A program made the translations under genes and the position numbers. Below, piece by piece: positions 25,111 through 35,621 of a stretch of 64,000 nucleotides of DNA (within the stretch, counting starts at the first letter, position 1; each line of letters opens with the position of its first letter). This DNA comes from Cryptomeria japonica. Its lineage: Eukaryota; Streptophyta; Pinopsida; Cupressales; Cupressaceae. A model generated the notes under the pieces. The model was not told the origin of the DNA. It ran no database searches and worked only from the letters and a program-made list of their open reading frames with translations. Location of the stretch: positions 160,600,317 to 160,664,316 of the forward strand of contig NC_081405.1 in assembly GCF_030272615.1 (NCBI RefSeq), given 5' to 3'.

Positions 25111-25932
25111 CACCAAAATGAAAAAACACAAGATAAAGAGGCACAATCACACAAGACACCCCCCCCCCAAAAAAAAATACTCAATCAATAAATCCCCCCA
25201 AAATGGTGATTTTGGCACTTTATACTTAGTGCATATACAATGGGCCACTTGCAAAACAAAGCAAAGTGGACTTCTGATTTCAATTTATAGCTTCTCAAAA
25301 TGAGAGCTAAGAGACTTTAACAAATACTGCTTGTGATCTAAACTGAGATCCAAGCAAAATACAAGTACCAAATATGCCAAGAATGGCCAAATATTAAAAG
25401 TAAAATTTCTACTAAAATCACTACAAACAGATGGCAAATTATGAAAGTAGATGAAAAAATATGCACTTTCAAAAAAAACGGCACCTGAAAAGGAGTCCAT
25501 ATGAGCCCAAATGAAGCCTCCAAAGTTGTAAAAATTGGGATTTTGCGATTTTCGACAAACTTGTATCTAAAAAATAGAAACATCCTACACCACTATATAG
25601 ATCATGAAATTCTACCCCAAAACAAAAAAAATTGCTTGAAAAAATGAGTCCGGATGAGTGAGATATTGCTATTTGAAAATTGCTGCAAAATTATAATTTA
25701 TGGAAAATTTCTGCCGCAGCGTCAAACTTCAAATGCCTCTAGATTTGGCCTCCAAAATCCATTTTGGATGAAACAAAAGGCAAAATTGACTTTCTTGGAT
25801 CTCCTAAATCCAAATGTGACCTCAGATTTGAACCATCAAGCTTCAATAATAACCTGCAATAGAAAACTTTAAAATACACAACCCCAAATAGCATCAAATT
25901 TCTCTCAATTAGCAAACCAATGACACTCTAAT

Positions 25933-25945
25933 GGCTCTGATACCA
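25933..25945 (-). promoter_or_regulatory. Element G primer-binding site
   Basis: Minus strand reads TGGTATCAGAGCC, complementary to the 3' end of initiator Met tRNA, two bases from the LTR. This is the usual copia primer site. Confidence 0.9.
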
Positions 25946-25947
25946 TT

Positions 25948-26414
25948 TGAGATTTTTCCAAGATCAAGAGGCAATGGAAAGCACAAATAAGAGAGACAAA
26001 ATATATGATAGAAATAAATTGTATTCTATCAAGATGAAAATACTGATCAACTGGATCATCAATCGATCAATTACATACAATGAATATGAGCCTGATTATA
26101 TAGGCAAGGCTATATGGATATGTGAGCACACAAACATGACATGTGGCTCAATAAAAAATAAGGGTAGGTATGAAATAGGTGTGGGTAGGTAGGAGAAACA
26201 ATGTAATAGTCCACATGAGGTGGATCACCCACTGAATGTGGAGTGTAACAACAAGATCATCACCATAAAAGGTGGAAAATCTCCTACACACACTATACCA
26301 ATGTGGCACAAACACCCAAGTGTCTCATACCCAAACTACTATGAAATGCATTTACTTAAGTAAACTTAAGTAAGGTGTAATAATATCCAAGATGAATAAT
26401 TATTTACACCAACA
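25948..26414 (-). repeat. Element G, right (5') LTR
   Basis: 467 bp, nearly identical to 22203-22667. Being next to the primer-binding site makes it the 5' LTR and sets the minus orientation. Confidence 0.9.
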
Positions 26415-27198
26415 ATTTGGTTACTATGTCAGTTTAGATTTGGGAAAGAATTAAGAAAGGTTATACTTCTCCACAAAATGGTCCTACAACTCTGGATAAA
26501 ATCAAAGCATATGATAATAATGCAAAGGCTATTTTTGTGATTGTTACTTGCTTGAATGATGTAGTGTTTGGAAAAATTACAAGAGCTAAGTTAGCTAAAT
26601 AAAATTGGGACAAGCTAAAGAATGTATTTGAAGGAGATGAGATGACAAGGTAAGTAAAGATTACAAATCTAATGCACAAGTTTGAGAATGTGAGAATGTT
26701 TGTTGATGAAAACATTGAAGACTACATTCATCATGTGAATGAAATAGTAAATGCTCTTATAAGTGTTGGTGGATTGATAGAAGAAAGTGAAGTTGTAAGG
26801 AAGATAATGGCAACACAACCCAAAAGCTATAAACCGAACAAGTATATCATTGAGGAAATTCATAGCATGAATAAATACTCTATGAATAACCTCTTTTGGT
26901 CACTTGTTGCCTTTGAGATTGCAAAATTAGAAGACATCAAGAAGGAAAGGAAGGAAGCAACATTCAAAGCCACAAAGAAGCCTAAAGAAGAACTAGAAGA
27001 GAATAAGATTGAAGAGAGGAACATGCAAGTATAGAGGTAAGTTACCCTTGAAATATTTTAATTGTGGAAAAGTAGAACACCATGCTTCTAGATGTATGTA
27101 TATGGAAGATTATAGTGAAAGACCTAATTATTACAAAGGAAATGAAAACTATATAAGAAAAAGCTAGAATATCAAAAACAAGTAGGAGAAAAGTTTTT

Positions 27199-29711
27199 GT
27201 ATGCGAGATTTTAGTGTGATGAGTCAATCAATTTGAAACTAGAAACTAACATACCAATGAAATTTTTGAATATAAAGACTAACTAAGCTTAAACTGGTTT
27301 AAACAAGCTAATCCTCCAAGATGTGTCTAATTGGTATCTATCTCACAAGATTCCTCAAGTCAATGGTTGCTCTCAGATCATTGAGCAACTGACTTTTGTG
27401 TTGGCATTTGATATTCTGGTGGAGATTGGTTGCTTATATATTTTTAGGAGTTGTCATTGATGGAAATTGGGCCTACTGATCTGATCCGGTATGGAGTTTT
27501 GACTAACCGAATGTCTTGGATAAAGTATTTTTGGATTAAGACTGTCGGTGCAGTTCAATATATAGTTTTGTGACCATTCTCATTTCCAGTGAAGCAGGTT
27601 TTGGTTTCGGTGATCAGTGATTAGTTGGTTGGGTATATGAAGCAGGTTATCATGACAATCCACCCTCCAGTGATGATTCCTATGCTTGATTGAAGATCCG
27701 GTATCTGGTAGAACAACAAAATAGAGTATTCATCATATTTGGTGGTATAACGTGTGACCAGATCCTTGGAGTTGATTCTGGTGATTGGATATGTGTTTGA
27801 GATGGTTGATGAGACCTATAGGAAGCATGTGATCATGTATTTTAGGTCCGAAATATGGTTCGCTAAAATATCTAAGTCGACTGGCAGCTACACATTTCAT
27901 TTTTATATTTGGTGAAGCCGACTTGTGGAAGATCATTTTTATTGGTGTGGATATATAAGATTGACTTGCTTAGTATCTTTGTGTGTGGCAATGTGTATGT
28001 AATACTTTTAGGAGCGATTGAGCGTAGTTTCACGTGCGCATCCTAATTTTTGATGATCCGGTGAGCAGTTGCAAAGTAGAACAGAGCAGATCATTACACC
28101 AGTCACAAGGGATCACTTTGAGCCTAACCGAAACTGATTTGTGGCATAGTTAGATTCTATTTTCCAGCTCATCATTCAGTGTAATCCTTTTGTAAGCATC
28201 TCTAAGGCAGTGAGCCTTCCTCCGAGGTTGTAGCCCTATTTTTGTAATTGAGCAGTGAGCTCTAGGCAGTGTGCCTAAATGCAAGCATATTCCCCTTCTA
28301 TAATATTGTTTTGCTACTAGCCATAGTGGAATAATATTGTGGGTTCAAATCCCACCATGTTTTTTTCCATTTTGGGTTTCCACGTAAAAATATTGGTGTT
28401 ATGGTTGCATGGCTATTTGTTTTGTGTTGTTACACTTTACTTTCTTTCTTATACATTTGGTGGTTAAAGAATCAGGATAACAAGTTTAAAATTTTCAAAA
28501 CACTGACTCACCCCCCTCTCAGTGTTCATTGATTCCAACATTTTGGAATGACAACTCCAATAACGAGTGATAATGGGTGATGATTTACATGCAAAATGCA
28601 CCTAAGATCTATATGATATGATAAACTTACTTATATATGATTAGTTATGCTATGATAAAGATAATGATATGATAAAGAAACTAACAAACTATGCTAACAT
28701 GATTCATGATTAAAATGCTATGTTAATATGCTCCTAAATGATTAAAATACTAATTATCAAAGAGGCAAAAATGCTTGATGAAAGTAGACTATAATCTAAA
28801 TGTATAAAACTTGGATATGAATAATGAGAGAAATGAGGTCTATTTATAGAAGAAATAGGCAATTGAATGGTTAAGATTGAATAATATTAACAAGGGCTAA
28901 GATTGAATGATCTTCAATCCATGTTTACAATTTCCACCAATCAAATGGTGACAATTGTCAACATGAGATGGCTTGAGAGGAGAGAGAAGAGGCATTAAAT
29001 TCCTGAGAAGATATGGTGTTCACCCTAGGGGATGAGGTTAGAATTGAGTCATTGGATAATCCCTTTGTCCAAAGGATAAACTCTTGTGCAAGAGTTAATG
29101 GATAACCATGGTCAAAGCAATGAATGCTTGAAGAGACCCATGGGTTAAAGAATGGTTAAGTTAGAGAGAAAGTCTCTAACCAAGGGTTGAGGTCGATTTA
29201 ACCATTAATGGTTATTGAAGACTTTTGAGGTTAACTTGTTGAAGACATAAAGTCTTTAATGATTTATGAGGATTTTGAGGGTTTTTGAAAAGTGACCATT
29301 TTCTTAAGGATTGTGCAAATGCTTAAGGCAGGGGATTAGGCTTAATTAGAATGGTTAAGAAGAATCTAGAAAGGGGATTAGACATGCAAGTGGATTTATT
29401 AGGAGAATGTAAGTGGAGGGAATTTTGGATTTAATTTGAAATAAAATGATTTATTTCAAAAATGTGGATTACAACTTGCATTGGAAGAATATCTAAATAA
29501 ATATTGATTTATTTAAATAGGAGAGAGAATTTAATTAAATGTAAATTTAATTAAATGGGAAAAGGGGGGGATTTTAATTAAATAAATGTATTTAATTAAA
29601 GATTAGAATGTGGTCAAATGAATTAATAAAATATGATTTAATTAATAGAAGAATTGTTTTAGGGGATTAAAAATATTTATTTAATCATATGGTCAAATTT
29701 ATACGTCTACA
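27199..29711. mobile_element. LTR of Ty3/gypsy type, solo, interrupted
   Basis: The block ends TATACGTCTACA near 29711 and begins TGTATGCG near 27198. T-runs at both flanks fit a short duplication within relic F. From 28546 on it is an AT-rich LTR-like sequence with AATTAAAT words at 29520-29700 and no coding. It is about 1.37 kb once the inner solo LTR (27399-28540) is set aside. Gypsy assignment rests on the CGTCTACA end and is tentative. Confidence 0.5.
27399..28540 (+). mobile_element. Solo LTR, Ty1/copia
   Basis: It starts TGTTGGCATTTG and ends GATTCCAACA, 1142 bp. The identical duplication TTTTG lies at 27394-27398 and 28541-28545. Near its 3' side it carries TTTGGGTTTCCACGTAAAAA and CACCCCCCTCTCAGTG, phrases common at the R/U5 side of plant copia LTRs, giving a plus orientation. 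There is no internal region. Confidence 0.85.
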
Positions 29712-29802
29712 TTTTTTGTTGTACAAAGGAAAACTCATATGAAGAAGAAGGTGACAATGAATCAAATGAAGAACAACCATTCCTAGATATATAAAACGAA
29801 GG

Positions 29803-30555
29803 TGCACAACCTTAGGGCAAGATACAAATCACTTGTAGGACTGAGACATACTGTCTCATAGAAAGATATAGAAAGCTGCCAAAAGACTCACTATCTTTCA
29901 GCAAAGAAAGGAATAACTGAATTGAAATGAACAAAATCTCCTGATCATGAAATTGTCCTTGAACCATTGTGTCAAGCAACCAACATCATGACAAACATAT
30001 TTGACTTAAAACACTATCTCAGAACACTGTTAGACTGGAGATATTATCACAAGACACTTCACAATTGATTTTCACACATATCCAACACCAAATCTACTTG
30101 AAAATCATTCACATCCACTATTCGTCAATTCACACACATCTCATGCTTTCACTCACATCTGCACTCCTTGATATACAATATTATTCATTAAAACCCTTGA
30201 CTAGGTCAACCATGGATAAAGTATACATTGTTACATGAATTCGGCCATCCGAACCAAAAATAACCATTGCAGTCCACTCCAAGAGATAAACGGGACCTAA
30301 AAATATCATACCATGTCCATCTAAGTCAATTCCAACAAACTACACATGCTAACACATCCTCTAAAGTTAGCATCAAATTAAACATATAGATAAATATCAA
30401 AGCACATTAATTAGTTGGCCCAAAACTCTCCTCCAATGCAAATTACATGATGTGGATCTCTACACATCATGACAAAACCCAAAATGCTAACCAAATTCAT
30501 TCTCTAAAGAAAACCTAGATCAAAATAATGTGATTCAAATAAGATAAGCCAACTA
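29803..30555 (-). repeat. Element D, left LTR, outer piece
   Basis: Matches 43335-43386 and 55969-56570, sharing CACAACCTTAGGG, GAAATTGTCCTTGAACCA and AAAACCCTTGACTAGGTC. The last 90 bases (30465-30555) have no counterpart in the right LTR. The copy is cut at 30556 by block X. Confidence 0.8.
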
Positions 30556-30592
30556 GGGGTAAAAGTACAAACTTGTGTCACACTTTTACAAA
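30556..30592 (+). repeat. Block X left terminal inverted repeat
   Basis: GGGGTAA followed by a TGTGTCACACTTTT phrase pairs imperfectly (about two thirds of positions) with 38203-38239 in reverse. Confidence 0.5.
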
Positions 30593-31310
30593 GGAAAAGG
30601 TTAACACAACAATAATTGTTCAATTTCGTCGCTATAAAAGTGGTATTTGTATTTTAAATTTGAAGATGATGTAAACTGGTGAAATTTGTAAAATTTAGTG
30701 AAGTTTAAGTCTACTATTTTTCAAAAAAAATGGGTCAATAATTTATATGTTTTTTTAGCTTTAAAGTCCATTTTTTTATTGCTAAAAAATGTTGAAATTC
30801 AAGGGGTTTAGTTCCCACCACAAAAGAAAATGTAAATCAACTTATTTTTTTCTGATTTTGATATCTATTATAGATGGCATATATATACAGTGTATCAAAA
30901 AAAATAAAAATTAGATGTATATTTTCTTTGTTATAGCATTTGGAAGTCGAATATACCAGAATTTGACTGTTTTTGTCTCCCACCACAATTTTCCTATTCA
31001 ATTTATGATAATAATAAAAGCAAAAAATATCCTTTTGAAGAGGACTCTCTCCTCTAGTGAACCATATTTTTCATTGGAGTTGTCTTCTCCCATTGGGATA
31101 TTCTTTTGTGAGGGTAGCTTGTATGACTATTGGAGTTGCCTTCTCCCATTGGGATATTTTCATTGAAGACTCCAATGAAGAATCTCTACAAAAGGGTATT
31201 TTTAGTTTTTTTAATAAATTTAATTTACCTATTGAAATTTTTTGCAGAAGTCACAAGTTTCAGAAAATCAGCATTTTGTTGATGTGGTTGTCACTTGGCA
31301 TTCCACATAG

Positions 31311-31378
31311 ATAGTTCTAGCCAGAAGCATTCCGACCAGACCAGTTTTCGACCGGAACGCTTTCGGTCGGAACTATTG
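31311..31378. repeat. Block X inner motif cluster (CCGACC / CCGGAA words)
   Basis: AGCCAGAAG, TTCCGACCAG, CGACCGGAACG and CGGTCGGAAC are repeats of one loose 10-base motif in both orientations. A related, more worn cluster (GGCTAGAAT, CAGCCAGAAGG, TGTCTGGAAG, GGTCAGAAC) lies at 38090-38200 near the other end. Such end-clustered motifs are known as transposase-binding sites in several plant DNA transposons; that role is inferred here. Confidence 0.45.
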
Positions 31379-31429
31379 AGGCCACCGTGACCAGTTGTAT
31401 AAGCGATCGGTGTCTTCAACCCCATATAA

Positions 31430-33030
31430 AATAATGTCTTTTTTCAAATAAAAAAATCAATTTCAATCAAGTGCGAAAATATTAAAAGTGATTTTTGAAT
31501 AAAATCATTTTTTTTTTCTCAAATAAAGTGGCATTTTGGAGCGATTAGGAAGATTATAAAGGGGTGAATATTTCTAATTTTATAAATGAGTGAAGATTTT
31601 TATTTATTTTTTTCGAAGGTGTCTACCCTTTCCAAGTATGTTTTTTTAAATTATGTTTTTCAATCATGCTTAATTTACAATATTAGATGTTTTTTGGGAA
31701 ATTAAATATTTTTTAGATTTTTTAAACTTTATTTTATTATTTGTTAATTGCGCTTCAATCTTTTATTTTCAATTATGTTATTTTAAATTATTTTTTCAAT
31801 TATGTTCAAATATACAAATATTTGAAGGTTATTTGAAAATATTCATATTTTTTAGATTTAATTAAACTTTATTTTATTAATCATTAATTGTGGATTCAAT
31901 CATTTATTTTCAAGTATATTATATTACACTTTATTTTTTAATTTTTTTTATATTAAACGTTAATTGTGGATTCAATCATGTGTGTCTTATCTTGAATCTT
32001 TTACTTACGTGTACATGGATTCCATATGTTTTTATTTATATATGTATGCAAATCCATTTGTATTTACGTGTATGGATTCATTTATACGTGTTCATATATA
32101 TGCATAGATTCATTCTTATCTACATACTTAAAAGAACTAAATAGTGAATTTATAAAATATATATTAAATACTAATGAAATTGAGTATATTCAACACTATT
32201 TATTACTTAATTATAATTTTTTTGAAACTAATACTTGACTCAAATTCTCTATATATTAGCTACTAGATTTAAAGCAATTAATTTTATTCAATCACATTCA
32301 TATGTACATTGCATAGTCAAATGTAGAATCAAACTAGACTTAATTTCTTACTCTTTATATCTTATGTTTGGTAGAAACTAGGTCTTATTTCTTAAACGAC
32401 TAAATTTGTTTAACAATGAACAACTAAAATATACATAAACAATTAACTTTCAAAAATATAATCTTTAAACACTTAACTTTCAAAAACGTGCAAAGACTAG
32501 TATGAAATGTAGGTTCCTAACACATATATGTATATGTCTATCTATCTATCACATACACATTTGAAATTCAAATGACTATCTATCACATACACTTAACTAA
32601 ATTCAAATGAATATCTATCATTTAAACACTTAACTTTTGAAAACGTGATCTATATATATATAAACATGCAAAGTAGTATGAAATATAGATCTATCTAACA
32701 TATACATATATATGTCTATATATCACATACAAATGTATGAAATGTCTAGTACGCATACACATGAAATATGGAAAATAAATATCTAGTACACATACAAATA
32801 TGAAATGTCTAGTACACATGTACAAATATGAAATGTCTAGAAAATGTGTGCACATGCACATATATAAAGAATGGGTCACTCAGGACCCTATCCTGAACCA
32901 TGTCCTGATCCATGTGCTTGCAATCGAGTATGTGCATAAACTCATACATTAAACAAAGTCATACTGGAGTAATTTTTTTTAAGTAACATATCTATTAAGA
33001 ACATTTGTGTGTACATACATGTTGTAGATA
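31430..33030. other. AT-rich stretch inside block X
   Basis: No exon was recognised. TTAATTGTGGATTCAATCAT recurs near 31884 and 31964, and a worn copy lies near 31745. The stretch ACACTTAACTTT...GCAAAG..TAGTATGAAAT is duplicated at about 32470-32560 and 32625-32730. The rest is ATAT/ACAT low-complexity sequence. Confidence 0.5.
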
Positions 33031-33037
33031 AACATAC

Positions 33038-33130
33038 CTCTCAAATGTCTCTAACATCACCACCATGTGCATGCAGGATTCTAGGACGTCTATGTGACGA
33101 GGAGCTCAACCTGCATGATAGTGGTGCATC
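33038..33130 (-). pseudogene. Block X exon a (duplicate of a')
   Basis: On the minus strand the exon follows an acceptor (TTGTAG) and ends GAG before a donor GTATGTTTATC. It is 93 bp, a multiple of three, and contains LHAHGGDVRD. It parallels exon a' at 33535-33624 in sequence and in donor context. A stop near its end shows decay or use as a terminal exon. Confidence 0.5.
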
Positions 33131-33249
33131 CTACAATGTTGAAATTTTGTTAGATATACATGCACATATATTTATAACTTAAAACCTAAGCCTTTAAATA
33201 TAGAACTTAAATATTTAATAAATAATTAATTTAAAGTTATAATGTATAT

Positions 33250-33312
33250 CTGTGTCTCCTGATGAACAGGGTCGATGGCAATGTGCAAATCCTCAAACAT
33301 CGCCCCCTGTGC
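33250..33312 (-). pseudogene. Block X exon b (duplicate of b')
   Basis: Minus strand reads AQGAMFEDLHIAIDPVHQETQ, parallel to exon b' (33749-33817), whose end is also NPVHQETQ. It is 63 bp, a multiple of three. Its donor position reads AT rather than GT, so this copy may no longer splice normally. Confidence 0.5.
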
Positions 33313-33368
33313 CTCCAATATAAATTACACATGAAATCATGTACATTATTTAAACATTCATTATTAAG

Positions 33369-33369
33369 T

Positions 33370-33400
<31 letters not shown>

Positions 33401-33438
33401 TAGATCAAATCGAATCTAAGAACATGTACATATATATG

Positions 33439-33469
<31 letters not shown>

Positions 33470-33508
33470 ATAATTTATTTAGATCAAATTGAATCTAAGA
33501 ACATGTAC
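33369..33508. repeat. (AT)n runs with a 78-bp tandem duplication
   Basis: (AT)n followed by AATTTATTTAGATCAAAT and GAATCTAAGAACATGTAC occurs twice, from 33369 and from about 33448. It lies in the intron between the two exon pairs. Confidence 0.85.
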
Positions 33509-33534
33509 GTGTATGTTGATGTAGATAAACATAC

Positions 33535-33624
33535 CTTGGGGTCTCTAACACCTCCACCATGCGCATGTTGGACTCTAGAATGTTTGCGGGATGAATGGCT
33601 CATCCTGCGCAATGCTCGCTCATC
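33535..33624 (-). pseudogene. Block X exon a'
   Basis: Minus strand: acceptor TTGTATAG, then 90 bp reading DERALRRMSHSSRKHSRVQ and HAHGGGVRDPK, then a donor GTATGTTTATC. It is open throughout. Rich in R, H and S; no known domain. Confidence 0.55.
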
Positions 33625-33748
33625 CTATACAATTCACACATTTTTTTCTATATATAATTTAAATAACTTGAAATTATTTAATCAACACCTAGATATCCCT
33701 TTAAATAGAACTTAAAAACAAACAGAATTTAATTTAAACTTTATATAC

Positions 33749-33817
33749 CTGTGTCTCCTGATGAACAGGGTTAGTGGAAGCATCCAAATCTCCATACATC
33801 GACCCTAACATGATACC
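33749..33817 (-). pseudogene. Block X exon b'
   Basis: Minus strand: acceptor CTATATAG, then 69 bp reading GIMLGSMYGDLDASTNPVH and QETQ, then a donor GTATATAAAG. Spacing to its twin b is 499 bp, and between a' and a 497 bp, so the pair was copied as one unit. Confidence 0.55.
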
Positions 33818-33939
33818 CTATATAGTTCAAAAAATACAATCAAATGTATAATTAATTTAATCTATGCAGCTCAAGTGTACAATCAAGTAGTTTTATATAA
33901 AATTGCTAAATTAAAATTAGTAAATATTATAATTCATAC

Positions 33940-35220
33940 CTCTCCTGTAGCATGTAATACTCATCTGATCCTACTGATGTCAGAATCATGCAAGGAGCCC
34001 ACTGCAATAGGATTCCCCTCACTGTCTGGCTCTATAAGAATGGTAGTGAACATCCCTTGAAATCCAGTACTAGGCACTGCACATGATGTAGAAACAAGAG
34101 GAGGAGGTGTGTCCTGACCAACCATTGTATGTGCAACAGTTGTAGGCTGAGAATCTACCTCACAACCACGGCTAGAAGCATCTGGTCTACCAAGTACATG
34201 CCTAACATATGATGGGGCCTCCTCTAGTGGGATCTCATGCTCCATAGAAATGACCTAATATGAATCCAAGAGATCATTGGATAGGCATGAACTCATCTGA
34301 TGTAAAGGATATATGTCATGCATGTGTGTAGCATCCATCAGCGATGGTATGCTTACTCGAACATATGCATCATGAGCTCCATGAATGCTAGTATGAGAGC
34401 GCAAAAAATATCTACCCACCCGATCTAATGTCATCGTATCCACTTGTGTGGCTATAGTAGCAATACTGGAAAAGATGGGTTGTCGAGTGTCATCTAGTAC
34501 ACTATCTATAGCATGTGCTAGGTTCACATCTTGGGAAGAACCACAAGGTTTGGACCAATCAATGCCCACTTATTAACGAGCGGGGTTACACCTGGTCATC
34601 TAAACTTATCTGAAAATATGCCCTTGCCTTGCCCAACATGTTTCAAAAAATCGATGTAGTCAACAGCATCCAACAAATGAAATTCTGCAAACAATTGTTT
34701 GCAGAAATAAAGGGGTAACTCATCCTTTTGGGACCTATGATGAGTGCCAACCATGTAGGATAGATAAAAGGTGCTACTAGTGCATTTGTGCCCCTGGTAG
34801 GCATATAACCCTTCACCCTACCAAAGGCCTGATAATAAGGAAACATGGTTTTCACATCAGCTGTGGAAACCTTATCATTCACTATGCCCCATTTCAACGT
34901 ACCATGTACACTGCGTGAAAGGGATCTATAGAACTCCTCTATGTTGACCTATTCATATGGATTATAATTGTCAACGAGGTCAATCATATGAAGTAGCTCA
35001 TGTTTAATTATCTCACCCCTTTGCTTATTTTTTTGATCACGCATGTTTCCAATGTGACATTTTAATGATTTAGGGCACGTTGGAGTGCCTATGTTGTCTT
35101 ATTATAGATTCATTGTCTCTCCTGTAGAGTTGTGGCAGACCTATGTGATGTCTACTCACTCCCAGAAGGATGAACACTAGGCTCAGAACTAGTGTTATGG
35201 GATCCAGGATAATCAAACAT
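33940..35220 (-). pseudogene. Block X main coding region (decayed gene)
   Basis: Minus-strand frames lie at 34645-34900 (KWGIVNDKVSTADVKTMF, YQAFGRVKGYMP), 34258-34569 (SSIATIATQVDTMTLDRVGR) and 33964-34245 (EHEIPLEEAPSYVRHVLGRP). The two latter share a frame separated by one stop. A start at 35218-35220 (MFDYPGSHNTSSEP) reaches a stop after 23 codons. The donor GTATGAAT at 33939 precedes exon b'. Composition looks truly coding, but no known domain (transposase, RT, helicase) was recognised. It could be an element accessory gene or a captured host gene. Confidence 0.5.
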
Positions 35221-35532
35221 GATGATAGTGAGCAATATATATATATATGCACATGTGCATGTATGTAGTACACATTACAATAAATATAAAATTATACATA
35301 CATTTTCATCATTTTAAACATGTAAATTAAAAAAATTAGATATACAAAAAAAAAAATTAAACGTCATATATACATTTACTAAAAGTATCTATATAAAGAC
35401 AAATTTAAGATAAATTTCTAGATCTATGCACAAAAGAAATATAAACAACAACTACAAATTTGATTTTAAATTTTGATATATGTCTAATTTACAATTGCAT
35501 GTATTTGCATACAATAATTAAGTTGAAAATTA

Positions 35533-35620
35533 GTCAAATTAAGTAAAATTAATTCAAATTAGTCAAATTAAGTCGAATGAGTCAAATTAGTCAAATTAAG
35601 TGGTCAAATTAAGTCAAATG
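35533..35620. repeat. GTCAAATTA short repeats
   Basis: GTCAAATTA(AGT) recurs about seven times just before the palindromic satellite. Confidence 0.85.
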
Positions 35621-35621
35621 T

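Larger units (their letters stand above)
22203..26414 (-). mobile_element. Gag-only LTR element G (TR-GAG-like), ends whole
   Basis: Direct LTRs lie at 22203-22667 and 25948-26414, with target duplication ATTTG at 22198-22202 and 26415-26419. A PBS for initiator Met tRNA lies at 25933-25945 and a purine tract (minus strand) next to the left LTR. The minus strand codes for gag with a CCHC knuckle, a protease-like motif and a long acidic region. No integrase or reverse transcriptase was recognised, so it is non-autonomous. The LTRs differ by about 2-3 percent by eye, so the insertion is fairly recent. The coding part has a few breaks. It sits inside the gag of copia relic F. Confidence 0.85.
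22027..29800 (+). mobile_element. Ty1/copia relic F, gag region, split by insertions
   Basis: A PBS-like TGGTATCAG lies at 22027, followed by a gag start near 22080 with DIKFDGTNYA. Further gag lies at about 26420-27190 (IKAYDNNAKA, CLNDVVF, a CCHC-like region near 27055) and a short acidic end at about 29717-29795. Between these pieces sit the element at 22203-26414 and the LTR at about 27199-29711. The gag resembles that of element D, so F is of the same broad family but lies in the opposite orientation. It is broken and has no pol. Confidence 0.7.

Noticed and set aside
28330-28372. GTGGGTTCAAATCCCACCATG, resembling a tRNA T-arm
   Set aside because: It lies within the solo copia LTR, with no D-arm or acceptor stem partner; the phrase is part of the LTR.
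32691-32879. Frame rich in Y, M, C and T
   Set aside because: Low-complexity ACATAT repeats inside block X.
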